From positions 91,127,907-91,191,906 of the forward strand of contig CM056744.1 in the NCBI GenBank assembly GCA_029851415.1: a stretch of DNA of 64,000 nucleotides, written 5' to 3'. Below the pieces are notes generated by a model that worked only from the letters and a program-made list of their open reading frames with translations, made no database searches and was not told where the DNA came from. Of the stretch, positions 53,417 to 64,000 are shown piece after piece. This DNA is from Eretmocerus hayati (lineage: Eukaryota > Arthropoda > Insecta > Hymenoptera > Aphelinidae). How positions within the stretch are numbered: the first letter of the stretch is position 1; the number at the start of each line of letters is the position of its first letter. The position numbers and the translations under genes were made by a program.

Positions 53417-55061
53417 TCTTATATTATTAATGGATAACTTCGATATCGAGATTCGAGGCGTTCCGATCGAGATTTCGCGCGCGTTTTACGAGTCGTCTCA
53501 ATGTGTGTTGCTGTGCATTAATCACATTGTAGTATTTGAATGTATTTATAGGTGGATCAATATAATTGGAAGTATCCAATCATGTGATCTACATAGCCGA
53601 ACTATTATGTCTGTTGATTATTTCCAATTTATCGAAAGAAAAGTAACGATGAGTTTCGAGCATCTGAACTCATGCACTGTAGCGTTTTATCCAGTTCTGT
53701 CTGCTTCGTTGTCAACATTGAGCAGGTGATCGGTCGCGCCTGCGCATCATATCGGGTCTTATTACACCTGCTTGAATTAATCGGATCGCGATTCGCTCGC
53801 TAAATAAGTGATAGGAAAGTAGATTGCTGCTTGACCGACAACAGGAATATCGGATATCCCGTGTAATAATGAGGTTAATGGTAACATTTGAAGATTTATT
53901 TTCTGATTCCATCTTTCTTCAACGATCGAAAAGATCTCAGGAAATCTTATCTAAATTCTCAAAATGATCCAAATTTCAAAGTTGCATCACTGTTTTTTGA
54001 TTGGGGTAGATTAACTAGAATTCTTTTCGTGAATGATGAATGTTTCAACATAATTCTTAAATTGCATATATAAAATTTTCTAATTGAGGCAGATCAAGTA
54101 AAATTCTCTTCGTGAATGTTGAATACCTTACATCATTTCTAGGAAAGTTTTCAATTTGTGGATATAATTTTTCAAGTTGGAATGTGTAGAAAAACTCTCC
54201 AGTTGGTGGATGGCACTGAATGGTACTGAACTGGACCGAATGGATTGAGGAATTTTTTATTCGTGAATAGTGTATTTTTTCGAATTGTACGAGGTTCGAT
54301 GACTTTCTCACTTCTGAATGATGATCAATTGAATTTCAAATAATCGATCGAAAATTTTTCATTAGTGGACTCAAAAGATTTCTGCAGAAGCATTCAAGGA
54401 ATTCTCGCTTTACTAGGGCTGATTGGCTGATCTTTATACATATCCTCGAAAAGTGTTCTCTTATAGCCGACTTTGAGGAGAAGAAGGAGAAGAAGGAGAA
54501 GAAGGGAAATATTTTTCCACCCGAAAATAAGTAAGAACCTGTGAAAATCTCAATCGAATTGGAAACCCACATATTTTACGTGAGAATTGAAATTTTCATG
54601 CACAAGCGTTGCATAGATTTGAATCGTTGATTTTGGAGTTGATCTCAATTCTTCAATTCTCAAAATGATCTTCATTCCTTCATGGTCAACCTCAATAATA
54701 TTTCGTAAAAACTGTATAGTTCTTTGATCCCACACCATATGGGTGGTTGAACCATGCGCGCGCAGCGCGCGCACTTCGTAGATCGAATAGTTTCTTGAGA
54801 ATATTCGAAGAATCCCTCAGACAGTCGTGAATTTTCGAATCAGCAATTCATAAATTTGGATTTCGAGGCATGTTAGATAGATAAACATGGATAAACAACT
54901 TCTTCGTTCCATATTTCGATACTATATTATTATATTTGCTTCTTCCTGGTACCATATATACCTGCATAATTTTTTTTTAACACATTAGCTTTTGCTATAA
55001 TTTCCAGAAATTTGAATCATCGTAACCATCCGCGCGCAACGCGCGCGTTTTAGAGTTCTAG
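53417..55061 (+). mobile_element. Non-autonomous Helitron, right copy
   Basis: About 1645 bp. It begins TCTTATATTATTAATGG directly after a host A (53416). It ends with hairpin CGCGCGCAACGCGCGCG (55031-55047), TTTTAGAGTT, CTAG (55058-55061) and a host T (55062). The internal hairpin at 54756-54772 matches the one in the left copy. The copies differ by scattered substitutions and small indels, for example in the AGAAGG-rich purine tract near 54480. No transposase is visible. Confidence 0.84.
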
Positions 55062-55062
55062 T

Positions 55063-57468
55063 AATTTTGAAACTATTGGAAACCATAGGCCATCAGTTTG
55101 CGTCAGGAAGCAGATAAAGCTTCATGAAAGAAGAGGTCCTGCTCGGGTCGTGGTCTTGAAGAATAGTACTAAATTTTGAAAAATAATGAGTTCGTCGAAT
55201 AACTGACTATTGATAAAGCCAAATATGTTTGATTATGAGCTACGATTACAATGTAGAAGTGAACAAGCACATCACGATTCCAATCCAAAAGGACATTCTT
55301 CTATGTGTTTATGGCAAACATTAGTCGAATTGAAAAATTGAATCGCAAACAGGGCAACGTCATCAGCACTGTTTCCCAACCGAACAAACATCGCCAACTT
55401 GGCGTTTCCGGTCTTAGGGATGGAAAAATAGTATTCACACCTGGCTTGCGTAGGCAAAAATTTTGGTACAAGAGCTTTTCAACCCTTAGATTGCTCAGGT
55501 CATAATCAACCCCTGACGCCAAAATTACTCACATTATGATGTATTATTAATTCTCATGAAGAACTGTTGACTTATACGGCACCACTCATTGCTTTCTCCC
55601 GTAAGTTGGAGTTTGATTCATCCATAGTGGAACATGGCCAAATTTTGAGCACGGTTTTAAAGATCATTCTCTTTTTGTCGAGTTTCTGAAGCACTTTTCC
55701 ATAACCGTACTAATTCAAGTTCTGCAGAGAAATGAACATAAACTGTCCAATTTTGATGGAAGTGATTGAGTCAGTACATAAGAAGCTTGGTAATTACAAA
55801 GCCAGTTCAACACCTTTGAGTATAACTAAAAGTCCCATTGATTTTGAAACATTCAGCCATGAGTACCAAAATGACTAAAACGAGAACCCGCGAGAGAACC
55901 CGAGGACCCTCCGGTTGGGGTGGAGAATATGTAAACAGAGGAAACAGAATCATCGCTGGTGGTCGAGATCGTTGTCGTTGAAATCTTGTCTTTGCATGCC
56001 CTTTTGTTTTCCTGATGGATCAGAAATTCTTGAATAAGAATGGTAATTCAAGCTGAACTAAACTCACGCGCAAGATTTTGCAGAAACGAATGAAAATTTA
56101 CATGAGTGACCGCAGAGTAAGAGACTTTTGTATCGCTTTGGAGGGCGCGGATTCATTGTTCGACAAATAATTTGGACTAGCTTTATCATTCGAAATTGAG
56201 GACATATTGATATATTACCATACTATCATGCACAGATCGTGCATTTGGGCGTTGGAATAAATACAATTTCAACCCACGGAATTATTTCATCTGAGTATTT
56301 TCAGCTGAGTAGGATTGTTGCAGATTTGAAAAATAGTCGGCACGATGCTGGATTACAGCTAAGAATTCTTCAAATACATTTAAACAACTTTGATATGAAC
56401 AAATAATTGTTGAAATTGTTTTGAAACCAATGTATTCATTTAGAAGTATAGCTTACCCCACAAAGTAATTGGAAGTTTGGGTGAAAACAATTAGTCTTTT
56501 TGCAAATATCAAGCTCTTCACAATTCACACCCTGTACAGATGAAAGGGGATCTATTTAGATGTCAAGCTCAACAAATTCAGGCCAGAGTTCGAGAAATAT
56601 GGTAAATATTCTTACAAAAGTTTTGCAAAGAATGAACAAGCTTGATGCGACCAATAGGAACGATATTCTTCTCTGGTTAACTGGAAGCACTTGCAGGGAA
56701 TATAGCATTCTCTGACAAATGACTATTTCTCGTTCAAAAAACTCTCCCCAAAACGAACCAATGAACGAAAGATGGGCAAATTGTCTCTGACTGTCTATGA
56801 GACGGATACTTCTCTAACTGCAGAGCCGATAGTTTTTTTCGACAGTACGATCCGTTCATTTTCGATTGATGGAGTCAGGGTCCCGAATCATGCAAATAAT
56901 ACATATGAGTCAATCGTGTTTGCCGAGACGTTATTAGAACTTCAAAACATAGTCGTGAATAGGTTAATGTCAACTTCACTTTCGAAGGAAAAAAAATTCA
57001 CAGAAAAATACTCTGTTAATTAAAACGCATGACACCTCGCAAACATTCACTATTGTTTCACAAACTTCCATACTCATTCTGATCCTTCGTTGTTCCTTCA
57101 AAATATGAATTTATAACGGTCTAATATGTATCTATAATTCAACTTGTGTGTATTTGCGCGTGACACATGAGTAACTTTCTTACCATCAATGATATTAACC
57201 GGCCAGAGATCGTGGATTTTTGGTAACTCTTAATCAGTTTTCATAAGGGTTGAAACGAGAGAGTAAATCATGGTTTTCAAAATCTAACACCTAACAAAAC
57301 ATTACGAGAAGATTCCATGTCATATCTTGAATTCACCTTGTAATTGTATTTATGCACGCAGATGAAGAGAAGTGAGTGTACGGATCCATCAGGCCGATCG
57401 CATCAATAAGGACATCAGAAATGAGATCGGAATAGTTCCGCCACGCTGTCCGTTCTTCCGATGTAGAT
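55063..57468. other. No gene supported; weak protein-like hints
   Basis: On the minus strand two overlapping frames (55522 down to 55272) look weakly protein-like when read with one frame change. 56772-57023 (plus) is an 83-codon frame without a known motif. Both are too weak to call genes. Confidence 0.35.
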
Positions 57469-59529
57469 GAGTCATTTCGGAGCCTTTCGGCCAGAGGCAT
57501 CACCAGGGGGGTCTGGTAAAAACCCCAAAAGATTTTTTTTCCATTGATACTATGTTTAGAAAGTACAAAACAAATTTTTTGGGATTTTTCCGGAGCCCTC
57601 CACGGGCCCTAGGGCCCACAGAAGGTCTATTTTAGGCCCTTTTTTGGCCTATTTCTGGAAAATCATAGCTCCGACTAGACTCAATCTTTTCTTACGTACT
57701 TGGGCGCATTTTCTTTGTTAAGACTAGCACTTTTGAAAAAAATAGTCCGGAATCAATCATGCAGCCTAGTAACTTCTAGGAGCTATTTGCTGAGAGCAGA
57801 TTTTAGCGATTTTTTGGCCTGCTTCAAAGCGATCTAGCTCCTACTAGACATGTGATAATCGACTTGTGCAGGTGATCATTTTGAAGGTCTTGAGAAACCC
57901 TACAATTTGACCACCTGTAGAAGTCGATTGTCGTACTTTTTATAGGAGCTATAGCCGATACAAGTTGAGCAAATTCGTAAAAATGCCAAACTTTGAGCTC
58001 AATTTAAAAAAATCATTTTTTTTATTCGACCCCAAACTTGTGCGAATATGTTTTTCGATACAGATACTACCCTTTAGAACAATAATCTGGGTGGGCCATT
58101 TAATTCTCGATTTTATTCAGCTAATTTAAAACACCCTTTTTTGAATTTTTGCTTAAAATGTCAACATAGGCATGGTTCGCATATGCTTCCATCTGAGTTG
58201 TTGTGCCCCAATCTGGGTGGAATTACTCCCCAAAGTACCCCCAAATATGTATAAGAACTTCCGGAGGCGAGCCTCAAGCCAGAAGCGAGCTGGAGGCTCA
58301 AACCATCAGGTCCGAGATGGACATTATTTCGTCTATTTTTGGGCAGGCGAGCGAGGTCTCGATTCCTCGTGTTCTTGCCCACAAACGAGACGAGTGGCTA
58401 GAGTAGGGATACAAACATGTTTTTCCGACTCAAAATGACCATCTAAACACGATCCCGGGGTCAATTTAGCCCTAAATTATCGTCATTTTGTAGTAGAGGC
58501 GCTTGAGAATTGGATGATAGCCTAGGCACGAATTGACCCTGGAATCGTGTTTAGATGGTCATTTTGAGTCGGAAAAACATGTTTGTATCCCTACTCTAGC
58601 CACTCGTCTCATTTGTGGGCAAGAACACGAGGAATCGAGACCTCGCTCGCCTGCCCAAAAATAGACGAAATAATGTCCATCTCGGACCTGATGGTTTGAG
58701 CCTCCAACTCGCTTCTGGCTCGAGGCTCGCCTCCGGAAGTTCTTATACATATTTGGGGGTACTTTGGGGAGTAATTCCACCCAGATTGGGGCACAACAAC
58801 TCAGATGGAAGCATATGCGAACCATGCCTATGTTGACATTTTAAGCAAAAATTCAAAAAAGGGTGTTTTAAATTGGCTGAATAAAATCGAGAATTGAATG
58901 GCCCACCCAGATTATTGTTGTAATTGATAGTATCTGTATCGAAAAATATATTCGCACAGGTTTGGGGTCAGAAGGAAGAAAACGATTTTTTGAAATTGAG
59001 CTCAAAGTTTGGCATTTTTACGAATTTGCTCAACTTGTATCGGCTATAGCTCCTATAAAAAGTACGACAATCGACTTCTACAGGTGGTCAAATTGTAGGG
59101 TTTCTCAAGACCTTCAAAATGACCACCTGCACAAGTCGATTATCACATGTCCACTAAGAGCTAGATCGCTTTGAAGCAGGCCCAAAAATCGCTAAAATCT
59201 GCTCTCAGCAAATAGCTCCTAGAAGTTACTAGGCTGCATGATTGATTCCGGATTATTTTTTTTCAAAAGTGCTAGTCTTAACAAAAAAAATGCGCCCAAG
59301 TACGTAAGAAAATATTGAGTCTAGTCGGAGCTATGATTTTCCAGGAATAGGCCAAAAAAGTGCCTAAAATAGACCTTCTGTGGGCTCTAGGGTCCGTGGA
59401 GGGCTTCGGAAAAATCCCAAGAATTTTTTTTGTACTTTCTAAACATAGTATTAATGGAAAAAAATTTTTTGGGATTTTTCCCAGACCCCCCTGGTGACGC
59501 CTCTGGCCGAAATGCTCCGAAATGACTCA
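57469..59529. mobile_element. 2-kb palindromic element with about 1-kb arms
   Basis: The left arm begins GAGTCATTTCGGAGC and the right arm ends in a near complement, GCTCCGAAATGACTC. The arms run to about 58470 and 58530 around a short centre. They differ by scattered substitutions, so this copy is older than the 32.6-kb one. AGAT flanks both sides (57465-57468 and 59529-59532, partly overlapping the terminus) and could be a short target duplication. Reading frames in the two arms are mirror images. No transposase is visible. Confidence 0.75.
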
Positions 59530-59590
59530 GATATAAAAAAAGTCGAGGGGTATGCCACCGCGTCGCTCGGTGTCGCTCGGTTGCCAGTCG

Positions 59591-59750
59591 TCGCTGTTCG
59601 TTGCTGTTCACTGCTGTTTACGGCTGTACGGCCTATCCTCAAAAAGGAGGCGAACGACGGCCCGCAGGGTGAACTGGCGGCGAGTGACGAGCGAACAGCA
59701 GCGAACAGCAGTGTACAGCAGTGCACAGCAGTGCACAGCGCTGTTCGCCG
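59591..59750. repeat. Inverted decamer arrays (GCTGTTCACT / AGTGAACAGC)
   Basis: About four 10-bp units near TGCTGTTCAC (59591-59630) face about six units near GCGAACAGCA/GTGCACAGCA (59691-59750). The 60-bp spacer is GC-rich. The 10-bp period equals one helical turn. It follows directly after the 2-kb palindrome. Confidence 0.65.
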
Positions 59751-59880
59751 AGTCGGCTCGCCGCGCCCGCACTCTACAGTTTGTGCTGTTTCGTTCACTC
59801 GATGGAATGATTATTTAATAATTATTGCAGATGAATATTTTCATTCACGGATCAATGAGAGGCTGTAGATAACACAGTCG

Positions 59881-60243
59881 ATTGGTCCTTTACTTACCCA
59901 TAAACTACAGACGGATGATTCCCAAATCCCAAGCCCCTCATGAGGGGCCGACGATCATGAGAAACATTTGAACACATAATTGAGATAGTGTGGATTAGCA
60001 CAGGGGCAGCGTGTCCGCTTCTGACGCGCAAGGTCAGCGTTCAAGTCCCGGTGAGGGTCATTTTTTTTTTTTTTTTTTTTTTCGTATCTGCACAAGCTCG
60101 CGAATTTCTCTTTAAAATTATCACTCGTTAACGAAAGTTTGAATTTAAAAGTGCATGAGAGTCAAACAGCTATTTTTTTTTTTTTTTTCAAATATGGAAG
60201 CCGAAATCGAGCGCAATTTCGCGCCTACACGTAAGGATTTTTT
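59881..60243 (+). repeat. Inverted arm with a tRNA-like module, left copy
   Basis: About 360 bp matching 63636-64000 in reverse complement with few differences. In order it holds: a palindrome around CCCCTCATGAGGGG; a tRNA-like sequence with box A and box B; a T run of about 22; about 100 bp of unique arm; a second T run near 60175-60188; and a tail ending AAGGATTTTTT. It could be half of one large terminal-inverted-repeat element or one of two independent insertions in opposite orientation. Confidence 0.7.
59989..60082 (+). pseudogene. tRNA-derived sequence with RNA polymerase III boxes
   Basis: Box A TAGCACAGGGG (59996-60006) and box B GTTCAAGTCC (60039-60048) are well matched and about 43 bp apart. 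A D-stem and an anticodon stem with 7-nt loop TTCTGAC can be drawn (T33, CTG, purine 37). The acceptor stem does not pair and the T-stem is imperfect, so this is not a working tRNA gene. A run of about 22 T follows the 3' end, which is a strong polymerase III stop. A tRNA-derived SINE head or a captured tRNA fits. Confidence 0.6.
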
Positions 60244-60259
60244 TAATCGCGGAAAACTA

Positions 60260-60448
60260 GATTCCCAAAATTCCGACCAGAGATGTCCAAATGGACTCAT
60301 ATAAACCCCGCAATCGAAAGCCGAAACTGTAAGCTTCCGAATGACGTACCACACATACATTGCATTTTTGATGTATGGCGTAGAAGTTACAGAGAAATTT
60401 CAATCAAAAATGTTCGAAGATGTTCCAAAGTTACGCCGTTTGACGGTA
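60260..60448 (+). mobile_element. Fragment of the CCGTCAAC-ended element family
   Basis: Shares with 35640-35835 and 35900-36090 the stretch GAAACTGTAAGCTT followed by GATTGAC- or GAATGAC-like sequence, and ends CCAAAGTTACGCCGTTTGACGG then TA. Only the right part of the element is present; the left end is not found. Confidence 0.55.
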
Positions 60449-60501
60449 AATCTTTCTGAAATCGGTTTTTCTAATGATATCGCTTTTCTAAACTTGCAGG
60501 T

Positions 60502-60808
60502 CCGAACTTGCGGGTCCTGGATTATGCCGAAACTGTGGGAATGTTCTTGTTTTGGCGAGAAATGAAGGCACCCAATAAGGTTTCGTCCAATGGGTCTCCT
60601 ATGCTGAGATACAGTCATGGAGGTTAGCATTGTCAGTATATCTATATATACGACTTTTTAACATGGGCCTATATTGGCAATGCTAATCTCCATAGCTGTA
60701 TCTGAGGATAGGAGGCCCATGGGATTAAACTCTTGGAGATACCTTCATTTTTCACCAAAACAAGAAGACTCACAAAGTTTCGTCAAGATCCAGGACCTAC
60801 AAGGTTGG
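60502..60808. mobile_element. Palindromic MITE (related to 46382-46710)
   Basis: The two halves are imperfect reverse complements: AACTTGCGGGTCCTGGAT near 60506 pairs with ATCCAGGACCTACAAGGTT near 60788. The centre (about 60626-60690) contains TTAGCATTG, a TA-rich stretch and CAATGCTAA, and is clearly similar to the centre of the 46.4-kb element. Confidence 0.7.
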
Positions 60809-61111
60809 CGTTTCCCTTGTCAGTTGGCATGCATGATGATCAAGCATAAGGAGATGGTTGTTCCAGATGAGGCTAAAAGTGTACACTTGGTGATAACGAA
60901 TACTTCCCGAAAGTGATGTCGAATCCTACGCATCCCAACTAATGTTTTTCAGCAACACAGCTTCACACCTACGTTGTTTCAGAAGCGTAAGATTCGATAC
61001 CTTTGGAAAGTATTTGTTGTCAGCATGTGTATGTACCGCTTGGCCGAAAAGGAAGTTCGACCATCGAAAGCCAGAAAAGCTCCAATGATACAGTGAATGT
61101 CTCGATTTGTT

Positions 61112-63226
61112 CACTGAGAAAAAAAATTGAGCGATTTTGAAGAAAATTTTTCTGATTTGAATAAATATTCTTTCATATCCTCCTAGGCAGACATTTATTC
61201 AAAATGAAGGAATGCTTCTTTTTGGAATGAATAAATATTTATCAAATCCGGTATAATATTTGATGAAATCTGATGATGATTTTATCGTGAGAAACGCATT
61301 TGAACGATTTGCGGTGCCTCAAATGAATAAATGATATTCGAAATGAATGAATATTCCTTCAGAACGATGAAATAAGATTAATTTCAGAGAAATATTTATT
61401 CATTTGAAATATGATAAGCAACCAAAAGCAAAATCTATTTCACATGGTTTTTTAGCCAACCATGGAAAGATTATTCACATCAGATGAATATTTACTCAAA
61501 TTACTCACTTGAGTTGGGGGATCAATGATTATCACTATTATTAACAATTGCCACTATTTATATTCGTACATGACTAAGACACTCGCTACTTATTTCTAAG
61601 ACAACACGCTTTTGATTACCATTACCTAATAGTATCGCTTCGCACTGATATTGCATATATTAGCTTTGAGACTTGACGAGCCTTATATATCAATCGAGGG
61701 CCTATTTTGTCGCTTGCGAGAAAAGATTTCGTGCCTCTTAATTTAATCAGAAATAAAAATAACAGCTTGGATTTCCATTGTGAATTGACTAATCGAATTC
61801 CACCATCATAATGGTAAGAAGATCTGTCGATTTTCATTAGAGATTTTTTGCTGAGACGATAATAAAGCTCAAAGAAATTCATTCCAGAGGTATAACATTT
61901 GATGCGCCACCTAGTGGTAAGAATTGGTTGAATACAGATCTGAAGAGTTTTAATGAATATTTCATCAAAACAATTAACTATCCCATAACTTATTCCTAAT
62001 GGTTGAATTGCGATGATCATTATAATACAAAAATTTGACCCAGCTGGATAATTATAGAAGATCTTTGAATTTATTTCCGTCAACTCGATGAATATCCTAA
62101 TCATCAGATTGTTCTTCAATAAATATTTATTCGAAATACGTAAGAAAATCATTCATCCTGGAGAAATAGCATTTTGGTCCAATCATTACCCCTGTAACAC
62201 AACTTGATCGTAGAGCATATGATTTTCTGGGAAAAAGTTGTGTGAAATATTGAATAAAAATTTGAATAATTATCTATTCCAATGGAATATAATTTCTTCA
62301 ATAGGATCTACTTGAGTACTAAGAAGATTCATATTATTACTATGAAACTGGAAATATAAAACTTCATTTATTCAAAAGATCTAAGTCACCCGGTCCGCCG
62401 AGTCTGAGTCCTCAGAATGACATCTTTTTCAACGTAGATAAATCTGTAGAAAATTTCAGGTGATATTCGTCTTATTTCAATATCCGTGTATGAAATGAGT
62501 CTATTGAGCCCAAGTGCGTGATGAGAATGCAAGATCCCTCTACAATGTAGTGGAAGCTTAATCTTTCATTTTGGAAATGAAGTTATTGATGTAGGATTAA
62601 AACTTATTCGTTTCGAATTTATTGATGACCTGATCAGTCAAAGCGCTTTAGAAAAATGATTTCTGCTCCATGGATGAAACTGACTCTTGAATCCAGTCAT
62701 AATGTTTTATTGTGAATGAATGACTGATATAATCGTGATCTGGCCGCGTTTTGAATTTCGAAAAATCCATTCAATTAAAATGAGAGTTCGGTTCTCGCAA
62801 TCCATTGGATCAATAATAGAATTGAATAAGTTTTCATTCCAATGTAGTGTGATAGATGTGAGTGGTAATGTTTCCTGTGAATGAATACTTATCAACTGAA
62901 TTTAATGAAATAACTTATCAAATATCAATACATATTTATTCAAGTTGATTTATTTGATTTGGAAAAATTGAATTATCAAAATTGATGGTTCAATGTCTTC
63001 AGTTCAGATGTAGTATGTTCAGTTTGAATAAATATTCTTCCCCATTAAATACAATTTTTCTGATTTCGGTAATTTGATGATTGAGTAAATTTCTATGGTA
63101 CATATGAATAAATAATTATTTGAAAATGTGAAACCTCATTCATTCCAGAAGAATGAGTTTCCAAACCAAATAAATCCTCCATGAACAAATATATTTATTG
63201 AATTTCAATAATTTTTTTTCTCAGTG
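61112..63226. mobile_element. 2.1-kb element with CACTGAGAAAAAAAATT termini
   Basis: CACTGAGAAAAAAAATT at 61112-61128 faces AATTTTTTTTCTCAGTG at about 63210-63226. The inside is AT-rich and repeats a palindrome-like word close to GAATAAATATTTATTC many times, in clean and decayed forms. The longest reading frame (176 codons, minus, 61622-62152) has low complexity and matches nothing I recognise. No transposase is visible, and the superfamily cannot be assigned from the ends alone. Confidence 0.6.
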
Positions 63227-63635
63227 TTCGTATTTCTTGACGTTTAAACAATTATCATTCATTCTATCTTCCTGTAACTGATTCAATGTTTGCTCACATT
63301 AGTGAAAAATATACGATTTTAATGAGTTTCAATGATCAATACTTCATCTAATAATTTTTTAACTAATTGAATGTTTACTTACACACGAGTTCGAGGGAAA
63401 ATATGTCGTGCTGGTATACCATATATTTACCGGGGCAAGATAAGTTTATTTCCTGTTCGTTATATTATTTTTCTCGTTCATACATATACCTTCCATTCCC
63501 GTTACATTTCCTCTCGTGCACTACATTCTTATCGTGTAAATTATTCCTTTTCCTGTGCGAAGTACAAATATCCGGTCCGTTCGCGCCAAATATCCCGTGA
63601 AATTATTTTTTTTTGGCGTGCCGAGAACCATACCC

Positions 63636-64000
63636 TGAAAAAATCCTTACGTTTAGGCGCAAAATTGCGCTCGATTTCGGCTTCCATATTTGAAAAAAAA
63701 AAAAAATAGCTGTTTGACTCTCATGCACTTTTAAATTCAAACTTTCGTTAACGAGTGATAATTTTAAAGAGAAATTCGCGAGCTTGTGCAGATACGAAAA
63801 AAAAAAAAAAAAAAAAAAATGACCCTCACCGGGACTTGAACGCTGACTTTGCGCGTCAGAGGCGGACACGCTGCCCCTGTGCTAATCCACACTATCTCAA
63901 TTATGTGTTCAAATGTTTCTCATGATCGTCGGCCCCTCATGAGGGGCTTGGGATTTGGGAATCATCCGTCTGTAGTTTATGGGTAAGTAAAGGACCAATC
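63636..64000 (-). repeat. Inverted arm with a tRNA-like module, right copy (runs to the window edge)
   Basis: Reverse complement of 59881-60243, starting AAAAAATCCTTACG and reaching the last base, so it may continue outside. It has the same order of features, with an A run at about 63797-63819 that is the T run of the other strand. Confidence 0.7.
63797..63892 (-). pseudogene. tRNA-derived sequence, second copy
   Basis: On the minus strand box A lies at 63874-63884 and box B at 63831-63841. The anticodon loop reads CTCTGAC and a long T run follows. It differs from the left copy by only a few bases, and again the acceptor stem does not pair. Confidence 0.58.

Noticed and set aside
40129..55061. 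A single 15-kb terminal-inverted-repeat transposon carrying a P450
   Set aside because: Each arm is complete as a Helitron by itself (TC start, hairpin plus CTAG, A/T site), and no target duplication flanks the whole.
58172..58825. Pair of mirror-image frames near the centre of the 2-kb palindrome
   Set aside because: They are the same DNA read on opposite arms; no motif or initiation context.
59989..60060. Functional tRNA-Gln(CTG)
   Set aside because: The acceptor stem does not pair and the T-stem has mismatches; the second copy has the same faults.
61622..62152. 176-codon minus-strand frame
   Set aside because: It lies in AT-rich repeated DNA of the CACTGAG element, and its sequence is low complexity without a known motif.

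Overview
This is arthropod-like, probably insect, nuclear DNA. It is AT-rich and gene-poor, with microsatellites, spliceosomal GT-AG introns and many DNA transposon remnants. The one clearly functional gene is a four-exon CYP6-family cytochrome P450, whose sequence most resembles hymenopteran CYP6AS-type proteins. A hymenopteran source is therefore my best guess, but this is inference from memory. No bacterial or viral gene organisation is present.

Layout. 1-17 kb is mostly unannotatable DNA with a fold-back element (3036-3960), a degenerate coding stretch with a Ulp1-protease-like fragment (7645-9109) and a TTAA-flanked piggyBac-like MITE (10481-10951). 17-25 kb holds a Tigger/pogo-like element (17283-18062), a CACTGTA-ended MITE, a small hairpin and a palindromic MITE (24180-24420). 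25.6-27.5 kb is an odd composite: an array of a GTGCGCAAAGTT motif at about 21-bp spacing, a tandem duplication, a very GC-rich palindromic block and a second motif cluster. A frameshifted protein-like stretch lies at 30381-30774 (minus). 32654-34475 is a large inverted repeat with nearly identical 695-bp arms. 35195-36090 is a TA-flanked element with CCGTCAAC termini.

From 40 to 55 kb, two non-autonomous Helitrons about 1.65 kb long lie in opposite orientation (40129-41778 minus, 53417-55061 plus). Each shows a 5' TC, a GC-rich 3' hairpin, a CTAG end and an A/T insertion site. Between them lie a complete CYP6 gene (47732-49511) and several hairpin elements. The P450 reads through all four exons to about 500 residues with every hallmark motif, but has His instead of the usual Arg two residues before the heme cysteine.

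From 57 kb to the end the window is almost all inverted-repeat DNA: a 2-kb palindrome (57469-59529), inverted decamer arrays, and a pair of inverted arms (59881-60243 and 63636-64000). Each arm carries a tRNA-like sequence with box A, box B and a long T run. Between the arms lie a palindromic MITE related to one at 46.4 kb, a fragment of the CCGTCAAC family and a 2.1-kb CACTGAG-ended element.

The genes do not form a pathway: there is one enzyme gene in a transposon-dense region. The most notable features are the P450 flanked by Helitrons, the near-identical 695-bp inverted arms, the 21-bp motif array and the tRNA-like modules inside inverted arms. All coordinates were read by eye, so repeat boundaries may be off by a few bases.
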